A DNA stretch of 8,142 bases from an uncultured Verrucomicrobiales bacterium (GTDB taxonomy: Bacteria; Verrucomicrobiota; Verrucomicrobiia; Verrucomicrobiales; DEV007). The stretch is taken from the NCBI GenBank assembly GCA_937893785.1, contig CALCSP010000700.1, positions 1-8,142 on the forward strand, written 5' to 3'. Each line of letters starts with the position of its first letter. Position 1 is the first letter of the stretch. Both the position numbers and the translations under genes were made by a program. The notes under the pieces are model-generated. The model had not been told where the DNA came from. It was given only the letters and a program-made list of their open reading frames with translations, and did not search any database. Positions 1-5,289 of this stretch are shown one piece after another.

Positions 1-366
1 CCTCTCGGTCTCCCCTTCGAGATGTATAATCATGCCGGTCTTTTTCGAACGAGCGAGCTTGATAAGCCTGTGGACACCTCGGGTGAAATCATTGACAGCG
101 GCGATCCGCAATTGGATGGACCAGTGAAAAATGCTATCGAGATGATCGAAAAGCTTTCTAAAAGCGAACGAGTCGAGCAGGTCTTTGTCCGCCACGCCTT
201 TCGCTTTTGGATGGGGCGTAACGAGACTCTAAACGATGGTCCCGTTTTGCAGGCCGCGCATCGGGCCTACCGCGAAAGCGGAGGAAGCATGAAAGCCCTT
301 CTTACCTCTCTTCTTACCTCCGACGCTTTTCTTTACCGCAAAGTAAAGGGTAAGATTGTGGAGTAA
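1..366 (+). CDS. C-terminal part of a DUF1592-family protein (end of DUF1588 plus DUF1585); 5' end outside window
   Basis: The frame is open from base 1 and ends at TAA 364-366. The first visible residues, PLGLPFEMYNHAGLFR, match the stretch that follows the CxxCHxxIDPLG haem-type motif in DUF1588, so the window cuts the gene just after that motif. The ATG at 22 lies inside this conserved stretch and is not the real start. The remaining ~90 residues form a DUF1585 domain, including a VRHAFRFWMGR segment and a closing SGGSMKALLTSLLTSDAFLYR helix. In this family DUF1585 ends a protein of typically 750-900 residues that starts with a cytochrome-c-like segment and is secreted. The biochemical role is unproven; an extracytoplasmic redox function is usually inferred. 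It is a paralogue of the protein at 5290-8136, but the two tails differ clearly, so this is not a recent duplication. Family assignment is confident; function is not. Confidence 0.88.
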   Translation, partial: PLGLPFEMYNHAGLFRTSELDKPVDTSGEIIDSGDPQLDGPVKNAIEMIEKLSKSERVEQVFVRHAFRFWMGRNETLNDGPVLQAAHRAYRESGGSMKALLTSLLTSDAFLYRKVKGKIVE

Positions 367-416
367 ATGACTGCCGCTCAAAAAGCATTACTTAGCAATA
401 CATTCTATAAATTTCA

Positions 417-443
417 AAGATCACAGTCACCCGCCTTGATCTT
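417..443. repeat. short perfect inverted repeat between the DUF1592 tail and the oxidoreductase gene
   Basis: AAGATCA at 417-423 is the exact reverse complement of TGATCTT at 437-443, separated by 13 bases. It lies 50 bases after the upstream stop and 18 bases before the ATG at 462. It has no T-run behind it, so it is not a convincing intrinsic terminator. An mRNA hairpin close to the start of the next gene or a dyad operator are both possible, and chance is also plausible at 7 bp. The repeat itself is certain; its function is not. Confidence 0.3.
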
Positions 444-461
444 AAACTAACTCTCCCCTTT

Positions 462-1751
462 ATGATGACAAGAACGACCCGCCGCCACTTTCTGAAGTCC
501 ACTGCTGCTGCTTGCATCGGCATGCCCACCCTGATTCCGGCCAGCGCCCTCGGCAAGAACGGGAAAGTGGCCCCCAGCAACCGCATTGTCTTGGGTGGCA
601 TTGGAGTAGGTCGGCGAGGCCAAAAAGTTCTGGAGGGTTTTTTCCGACAAAAGGATGCTCAATTCGTTGCTGTAGCCGATCCACAAAAGGAACGGCGCGA
701 GATCATCAAACGCCAGACCGACAAGCATTATGGAAACAAGGATTGCTCCATTTACGACGATATGTCTGGTGTTCTAGAAAGGGATGACATTGATGCCGTC
801 CTCGTCACCACTGGTGATCGCTGGCATGCCACAGCATCCATCTATGCTGCACGCGCAGGCAAGGATATCTATTGCGAAAAGCCCTGTGCGATGAACATCC
901 AGGAATGCCAAGAACTTGACGACAACATCAAGAAGCACAAAAGGGTTTTTCAGGCAGGAACGCAACGGCGCAGTGTTCCCAACTTCAGTCTGGCGGCTGA
1001 TCTGGCCTTGAAGGGCAAGCTTGGGCAAATGAAAGAGGTTCACGCAGGCATCCTTCAGTTGCAGAATTACCTTAAGCCTTTGCCAGCTCAGCCCGAACCA
1101 GACCCGGCGATTATCAACTGGGATAAATGGCTCGGACCCGCACCGAAGATTCCCTTTAACGCGGCCTATTGCAAAGGACGCTGGCGCAATCATCAAGGAC
1201 TCTATTCTGCGTGGCGACTACCTGAATGGGGTTCCCATACGATCGACCTTTGTCAATGGGCTGCCGATGCCGACGGGACGACACCGATTGAATTTGAAGC
1301 AGAATCAGACAGCCGACTTCATGCCAAGTATGCCAATGGCATCAAGCTGGTCATGCGACTTTCCTCCGGTAAAGGTGTGGGTGATTGGATCAAGGGATTG
1401 GGGACTTGCCCCGTGCGCTTTGTCGGTGATGAAGGATGGGTTGAAGCTGGTGATCATCTTGGTATCGAGTCAAGCCATCCCAAACTGCTAAGTGGCAAGC
1501 TTAAGAACCAGATCCGGGGTACAGATCCAGCCCTGCATGTCCGCAATTTCCTTGATTGCGTGAAGTCCCGCGAGCAACCTGTTTGTAATTCCACTGCTGT
1601 TCGATATGGCCATATGGCCTGCTTCGCCGCTGCTATTAGCTGGAAGCTCGGGCGGAAGGTTACTTTCGACCCTAAAAAAGAACATTTCGTCAATGATAAT
1701 GAAGCCAATGGATTGCGAACCTATCAACGCCGCGCTCCGTACACGATTTAA
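462..1751 (+). CDS. Gfo/Idh/MocA family oxidoreductase with twin-arginine signal
   Basis: The 429-residue product is a putative NAD(P)-dependent sugar or polyol oxidoreductase of the Gfo/Idh/MocA family, at the usual length for the exported subgroup. The N-terminus has a Tat motif, TRRHFLK (R7-R8), followed by a hydrophobic stretch to about residue 30. This predicts export in folded form with cofactor bound. The Rossmann fold starts at about residue 41 with a glycine-rich loop, GIGVGRRG (46-53). D73 ends strand 2, where cofactor specificity is set. The family signature EKP is at 139-141, after GDRWHA (118-123). The C-terminal substrate domain has WGSHTIDLCQW (256-266), with H259 and D262 at the positions usually taken as catalytic. 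ATG at 462 and 465 are adjacent and equally plausible starts; neither has a Shine-Dalgarno sequence (the preceding bases are CTCCCCTTT). It is separated by 95 bp from the upstream gene and by 589 bp from the next intact gene. The substrate cannot be told from sequence, because family members oxidise, reduce or epimerise many sugars. Confidence 0.95.
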   Translation: MMTRTTRRHFLKSTAAACIGMPTLIPASALGKNGKVAPSNRIVLGGIGVGRRGQKVLEGFFRQKDAQFVAVADPQKERREIIKRQTDKHYGNKDCSIYDDMSGVLERDDIDAVLVTTGDRWHATASIYAARAGKDIYCEKPCAMNIQECQELDDNIKKHKRVFQAGTQRRSVPNFSLAADLALKGKLGQMKEVHAGILQLQNYLKPLPAQPEPDPAIINWDKWLGPAPKIPFNAAYCKGRWRNHQGLYSAWRLPEWGSHTIDLCQWAADADGTTPIEFEAESDSRLHAKYANGIKLVMRLSSGKGVGDWIKGLGTCPVRFVGDEGWVEAGDHLGIESSHPKLLSGKLKNQIRGTDPALHVRNFLDCVKSREQPVCNSTAVRYGHMACFAAAISWKLGRKVTFDPKKEHFVNDNEANGLRTYQRRAPYTI

Positions 1752-1885
1752 GTAATTGCTAGGAAAAGGCTTAGGGAAGACCAATGCCTTCACAAATTAG
1801 CACTCCACGCTATTCATCGATTTCATCAATACCATTTTGAGAATCAAATTAGTTTAAGTATAAACGGATAACAAAATATAGAATC

Positions 1886-2095
1886 CCAGATGGAGGCGCA
1901 AAGACAGGTTTTGTGCATGCCAAAAGCGACGACGCTGGATACTATGTCGACGAAAATGCCGTTTCGCTTGGAGCCTTTCATGTCAATATCGCCTTCGCCG
2001 CCGGTATGGAAATCGATAAACCGGCGATGTCGCCCTCTGGTCGCCCCATGGCTGTCGGTGACGGCGAAAAACACATCCTAGAGTTATTCGCATGA
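1886..2095 (+). pseudogene. truncated DUF1501 gene, C-terminal ~70 codons only
   Basis: The frame is open from 1853 to TGA 2093-2095. From about 1886 it reads like the end of a DUF1501 protein: GGAKTGFVHAKSDDAGYY, then ENAVSLGAFHVNIAFAAGM, then SPSGRPMAVGDGEKHILELF. This order is what I know from DUF1501 C-termini in Verrucomicrobia and Planctomycetes: a glycine-rich turn with GFVHGKTDD, ENPVS, the (H)ATI(A)..G(L/M) helix, a GRP(F/M)xV turn and a final ELFA. Whole proteins are about 400-480 residues, so roughly 85% is missing. Upstream of the homology the sequence turns AT-rich at once and the frame meets TAG at 1850-1852. The ATG at 1913 lies inside the conserved region and has no ribosome binding site, so it is not a credible start. 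DUF1501 genes normally pair with DUF1549/DUF1553 genes, none of which is visible here. A deletion that removed the 5' part is the simplest explanation. An assembly join is the alternative. Confidence 0.7.
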
Positions 2096-2136
2096 TGACC
2101 AAATGATCGGTTCAGCCTGTTGTCTCTATAACTAAT

Positions 2137-2156
2137 TCTCTGAGTTATTTCAGAGA
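2137..2156. repeat. perfect 7-bp stem, 6-base loop, just after the DUF1501 remnant
   Basis: TCTCTGA at 2137-2143 pairs with TCAGAGA at 2150-2156 around the loop GTTATT. It lies 41 bases after the remnant's stop codon, where a terminator of the original gene would be expected. There is no T-run after it, so at most it is a weak or non-canonical terminator. The hairpin is seen directly; the role is inference. Confidence 0.3.
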
Positions 2157-2198
2157 CCTGAATAAGGCCTCCATATTTTAGATCCACCCATAGTGAAA

Positions 2199-2245
2199 CT
2201 AGGAGAATAGCAGAAGCATAAAGACTCTGCTTATCTCGATCCTAG
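2199..2245. repeat. 47-base imperfect inverted repeat upstream of the hydrolase gene
   Basis: CTAGGA at 2199-2204 pairs with TCCTAG at 2240-2245, and AGCAGA at 2209-2214 pairs with TCTGCT at 2226-2231 around an 11-base loop. Between these two stems GA/TC pairs can form, next to a 2-base internal mismatch and a 4-base bulge (TCGA). The structure ends 95 bases before the ATG at 2341. Two perfect 6-bp stems in nested order are less likely by chance than a single one. It could be a folded 5' leader, a dyad for a regulator or a remnant of a small mobile repeat. It has no T-run and is not a classical terminator. Confidence 0.35.
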
Positions 2246-2340
2246 CCACCAATGCTTTTCTCTGCCGGAAATTACAGTCTAGTGGAGAAGGAAACTGATC
2301 GTTGTTTGTGCGGAAACTCAATATACTCTAACACCATTCC

Positions 2341-3132
2341 ATGAAAACGCTCTTCACTCTCCTTATCCTATATAGCTTCACAGCCATCATTACGCTTGGA
2401 GCTGCCGAGAAAAGGCTACCCCTTAAAGGTGAGGTATTCACCATTGAGGAACACACCGCATTCCTGATCCTGCCCGACAAACCCACGACGGACCAACCAA
2501 CGCCCTGGGTTTGGTATGCCCCCACCCTGCGCGGCTTACCCGGCAAGGAGGAGACTTGGATGTTTGAGCGATTTCTCAAAGCGGGCATCGCCATTGCCGG
2601 GGTAGACGTCGGTGAATCCTATGGCAGCCCCAAAGGGAGGGAAATCTTCTCAGCACTTTACAAGCATCTTGTCAGCAAACGAGCAATGGCTAAACAGGCC
2701 TGCCTGCTTGGTCGCAGTCGAGGTGGATTGATGCTCTACTGCTGGGCTGCGGAGAACGCGGAAAAGGTGCGTTGCATCACCGGTATTTACCCGGTCTGCA
2801 ACATCGCCAGTTACCCAGGCATTAATCGAGCATGCGGTGCCTACGGTTTGACGGCTAAGGCACTCGCAGACGAATTGGATATGCACAATCCCATCGACCG
2901 ACTGGCTACCTTGGCAAAGGCAAAGGTTCCCATTTTCCACATCCACGGCGACATGGATAAAGTGGTTCCCTTAGACAAAAATTCCGCCATCATCAAGCAA
3001 CGCTATGATCAACTCGGCGGCCCAATGATTCTTGAAATCGTCAAGAGGCAAGGGCACAACATGTGGAACGGTTGGTTTCAAAGCCAGAACCTGGTAAATT
3101 TCGTAATTAAGCACGCCACACCCCCCCGGTAG
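2341..3132 (+). CDS. secreted alpha/beta hydrolase (prolyl oligopeptidase/esterase-like)
   Basis: The 263-residue product starts with a Sec signal peptide: K2, a hydrophobic core at about residues 4-20, and a likely cut near A21-A22. The rest is a compact alpha/beta hydrolase. The nucleophile elbow is GRSRGG (124-129) with S126. The acid is D206 in HGDMDKVVP (202-210), and the base is H239 in GHNMW (238-242). All three triad residues are in family order, so it should be active. The segment YPVCNIASYPG (150-160) and the following AYGLT are familiar from planctomycete/verrucomicrobial members annotated as prolyl oligopeptidase-like. No propeller domain is present, so cleavage of large peptides is unlikely; an esterase acting on acyl decorations of a glycan is a reasonable guess only. 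The start is supported by the signal peptide, though no Shine-Dalgarno sequence precedes it. TAG follows a run of seven C at 3121-3127. The next gene starts 98 bp downstream. Confidence 0.92.
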   Translation: MKTLFTLLILYSFTAIITLGAAEKRLPLKGEVFTIEEHTAFLILPDKPTTDQPTPWVWYAPTLRGLPGKEETWMFERFLKAGIAIAGVDVGESYGSPKGREIFSALYKHLVSKRAMAKQACLLGRSRGGLMLYCWAAENAEKVRCITGIYPVCNIASYPGINRACGAYGLTAKALADELDMHNPIDRLATLAKAKVPIFHIHGDMDKVVPLDKNSAIIKQRYDQLGGPMILEIVKRQGHNMWNGWFQSQNLVNFVIKHATPPR

Positions 3133-3153
3133 AAAAGCGCTCCTCACAAAGAG

Positions 3154-3179
3154 AGAGTAAGTATCTCACCAATTACTCT
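3154..3179. repeat. perfect 7-bp inverted repeat between the hydrolase and phosphatase genes
   Basis: AGAGTAA at 3154-3160 is the reverse complement of TTACTCT at 3173-3179, with a 12-base loop. It begins 21 bases after the hydrolase stop, a usual place for a terminator, but the stem is AT-rich and no T-run follows. Its function as a terminator is doubtful; an accidental match cannot be excluded. Confidence 0.25.
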
Positions 3180-3215
3180 GGTCAAATGATTCAAACTCAA
3201 TAAAATTAAAACGTA

Positions 3216-3219
3216 AGGA
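3216..3219 (+). promoter_or_regulatory. Shine-Dalgarno-like AGGA for the phosphatase gene
   Basis: AGGA lies within TAAGGAA. It is 11 bases before the ATG at 3231 and 5 bases before an in-frame TTG at 3225. It is the only clear Shine-Dalgarno-like site before a gene start in this window. The ATG is preferred because TTG starts are rare and both leave the Tat signal intact. The ATG at 3246 is a third, shorter option that sits directly before the RR pair. Confidence 0.5.
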
Positions 3220-3230
3220 AATAATTGAAT

Positions 3231-5189
3231 ATGAACGGATCCAACATGAACCGCCGAAAGGCCATCAAGACAGTTGCCGGTGCAGGGGCACTAGTAATTT
3301 CAAGTGACTTTCTAAGTGCCCAAGAAGCCATTAAGCCATTTGGAGAGGAGTTCAGCAATTTGGAATTACTGACGACAGGAGAGTGGTGGAAGCGACCAGG
3401 AAATAATGGCACGCCGCTTAAAAAAGGTCGTAAATCAACTCCCCCCAATCTCAATGTGGCGCGTGATAAAGTAGTGGCCTTTGCTTTATACACCCACCAA
3501 AATGGGGTGCTGAAATTGAGCGCTCAACTCTTCCCCCTAAAACCAGGAGAAAAACGCGAAGCCCGGCTGGAATTTAAGCGCGATGGCAAATGGTCTGAAG
3601 CCGCAAGAGTTGAAGTTCATTATCCAGGTTGGGATGCACATTTCCGGATTGAGAAATGGGATAATACAAAGAGTGTGCCTTATCGGGTTGTGCACGGAGA
3701 AAAAGCCAAATTTGAGGGCTTAATACGTCGCGATCCCTCCAATAAGGATGAGATTGTTGTTGCCAATCTTTCATGTAACTCGAGCCGTACAAATGGGCCT
3801 CGTAAGGAAATTGTTGAGAACCTGCGTCGCCATGATCCCGATCTTCTGTTTTTTGGTGGTGACCAGCATTATCGTCATACAGAGCATACAACGGGTTGGA
3901 TTGAGTTTGGACTTCAATACCGTGATATCATTCGAGACCGGCCAACCATTTGCATCCCCGATGACCATGATGTGGGTCACGGGAACGTTTGGGGAGAGAG
4001 TGGCAAGCGATCCAGTATTCGAGGTGATGCTGATGGTGGATATCGATACCCAGTCGATTACGTGAATCAGGTTCAGCGCCAGCAGACTTCAAACCTGCCC
4101 GATCCAGTGGATCCGAAACCTGTGGATCGTGACATTGGCGTATACTTTACCCGATTGACCGTAGGGGGTGTCGATTTTGCCATATTGGAAGACCGCAAAT
4201 TTAAAAGTGGTCCAGCAGGCAAAATTCCCAAAATGGGCCCACGCCCTGACCATATTAACGATCCAACATACGACCCAAAAAAGATTGATCTTCCCGGATT
4301 GCAATTACTTGGACCTAGACAAGAAAAATTTCTTGAGGATTGGTCAGCCGACTGGACAAATGCCGAAATGAAGGGGGTTCTATCCCAAACGGCTTTTTGT
4401 GGTGCCGTGCACATGCATGGCGGTCCCAACAGTCGACTACTTGCTGACTTGGATTGCAACGGCTGGCCGCAAACCCCAAGCCGTCATGCGCTTTCGCTGG
4501 TCCGCCGTGCCTGGGCAGTACACCTGTGTGGAGATCAGCACTTGGCCGTTGTGGTCAAACACGGAATTACCAATCATGGTGATGGTCCCTACGGATTTAC
4601 GGGGCCAGCATTAGTGAATACCATATATGGTCGTTGGTGGCACCCTGAGGATGAGAAGGCAGGACCAAATCCGGTGCCTAATAGCCCTTTGCCTTGGACT
4701 GGTGATTTTAAGGACGGTCTGGGTAACAAGATTTCGATGTTGGCTTATGCCAACCCTGAGAATCGTAATGATGAGAAAAAGCGTGCTGATGGATACGGCA
4801 TCGCCCGTTTTAATAAGAAAACGCGTAAAGTGACCTTTGAATGTTGGCCACGATTCTGTGATGTCACTGATGGCGATAAAGTACAGTACCCAGGCTGGCC
4901 AATCACCATCGACCAGGATGCCAACGATGGCCGAAAGGTCACCGGTTGGTTGCCAGAGTTAAGGTTCGCAAAGGGAATGAATCCCGTTGTGCAGGTTATC
5001 GAAGAGGCGACGGACGAGGTGCTTTATACCACTCGGGCGAAAGGAAATCGCTTTCAACCGCGTGTTTACAGCAAGGGTAAGCACACCGTCAAAATCGGCC
5101 TACAAAAACCAGATTCTAAAATTCTTAAAGGCTTGGATCCCAAGGTGAAAAGTTCGGCGGGACACTTGGCGATTGAGGATCTCAGCTAA
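3231..5189 (+). CDS. PhoD-like alkaline phosphatase/metallophosphoesterase with Tat signal
   Basis: The 652-residue product (counted from ATG 3231) belongs to the PhoD-like metallophosphatase superfamily, which hydrolyses phosphate mono- or diesters with bound metal ions. The N-terminus has a twin-arginine motif, NRRKAIK (R8-R9), and a short hydrophobic stretch to about residue 30. This fits metal loading in the cytoplasm before export. Residues about 70-165 look like the beta-sandwich that precedes the catalytic domain in PhoD proteins. Metal-ligand motifs follow in order: GGDQHYRH with D211 and H213, PDDHDVGHG with D244-D247, EDRKFK (320-325), CGAVHMHGG with H394 and H396, and a closing CGDQHL with D435 and H437. 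The usual W of WDDHD is P here. After the catalytic core there is a long C-terminal beta-rich tail (about 520-652). It is larger than Bacillus PhoD. Whether it is a monoesterase or phosphodiesterase cannot be told. It sits 98 bp after the hydrolase and 100 bp before the large DUF1592 gene. Confidence 0.9.
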   Translation: MNGSNMNRRKAIKTVAGAGALVISSDFLSAQEAIKPFGEEFSNLELLTTGEWWKRPGNNGTPLKKGRKSTPPNLNVARDKVVAFALYTHQNGVLKLSAQLFPLKPGEKREARLEFKRDGKWSEAARVEVHYPGWDAHFRIEKWDNTKSVPYRVVHGEKAKFEGLIRRDPSNKDEIVVANLSCNSSRTNGPRKEIVENLRRHDPDLLFFGGDQHYRHTEHTTGWIEFGLQYRDIIRDRPTICIPDDHDVGHGNVWGESGKRSSIRGDADGGYRYPVDYVNQVQRQQTSNLPDPVDPKPVDRDIGVYFTRLTVGGVDFAILEDRKFKSGPAGKIPKMGPRPDHINDPTYDPKKIDLPGLQLLGPRQEKFLEDWSADWTNAEMKGVLSQTAFCGAVHMHGGPNSRLLADLDCNGWPQTPSRHALSLVRRAWAVHLCGDQHLAVVVKHGITNHGDGPYGFTGPALVNTIYGRWWHPEDEKAGPNPVPNSPLPWTGDFKDGLGNKISMLAYANPENRNDEKKRADGYGIARFNKKTRKVTFECWPRFCDVTDGDKVQYPGWPITIDQDANDGRKVTGWLPELRFAKGMNPVVQVIEEATDEVLYTTRAKGNRFQPRVYSKGKHTVKIGLQKPDSKILKGLDPKVKSSAGHLAIEDLS

Positions 5190-5204
5190 AGGAATGGATA
5201 ACCG

Positions 5205-5269
5205 GGGTGGTTTCTTCTCCTGACCAAGAGCATAGCATTAATGTGCCTTTGACTCGGCCGGAACCACTC
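5205..5269. repeat. long-range inverted repeat in the spacer before the large DUF1592 gene
   Basis: GGGTGGTTTC at 5205-5214 can pair with GGAACCACTC at 5260-5269 over ten positions including two G-U pairs, with a 45-base loop. It fills most of the 100-bp spacer between the phosphatase stop and the ATG at 5290. The loop is long and has no matched inner stem, so the pairing may be fortuitous. If real, it would be a leader structure 20 bases from the start. Confidence 0.2.
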
Positions 5270-5289
5270 GATACATTTCCAGAGATAAA

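Larger units (their letters stand above)
1752..2340. other. 589-bp gap without an intact gene; holds a gene remnant and two inverted repeats
   Basis: From 1752 to about 1885 the DNA is AT-rich, has stops in the frames checked and shows nothing recognisable. From about 1886 to 2095 it encodes the C-terminal end of a DUF1501 protein (listed separately). From 2096 to 2340 it is non-coding and carries two inverted repeats, at 2137-2156 and 2199-2245. No RNA gene, transposase, integrase or terminal repeat is visible. The gap must contain the promoter of the hydrolase gene at 2341 unless that gene is read through from upstream, but no convincing -35/-10 pair was found. Confidence 0.6.

Noticed and set aside
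367..450. 27-codon frame starting directly after the first gene's TAA.
   Set aside because: It is too short and has no ribosome binding site, Tat signal or resemblance to a DUF1552 start. It also runs through the inverted repeat at 417-443.
774..1196. Antisense open frame of 140 codons inside the oxidoreductase gene.
   Set aside because: It is fully covered by the conserved Rossmann and EKP region of the sense gene and has no recognisable product.
1766..1790. AAGGC/GCCTT pair after the oxidoreductase stop, considered as a terminator.
   Set aside because: It has only five paired bases around a 15-base loop and no T-run.
1890..2081. Second overlapping forward frame (63 codons) across the DUF1501 remnant.
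   Set aside because: It is a shifted reading of the same bases with no family resemblance, whereas the frame ending at 2095 carries the DUF1501 pattern.
2302..2327. TTGTTT and TATACT before the hydrolase gene, considered as a sigma-70 promoter.
   Set aside because: The 14-base spacing is too short and the -35 match is poor. The TATACT alone would give a leader of only a few bases.
3121..3127. Run of seven C at the end of the hydrolase gene, considered as a slippage or phase-variation site.
   Set aside because: It lies in the last codons, after all catalytic residues, so a shift would change only the tail. The tract is also short.
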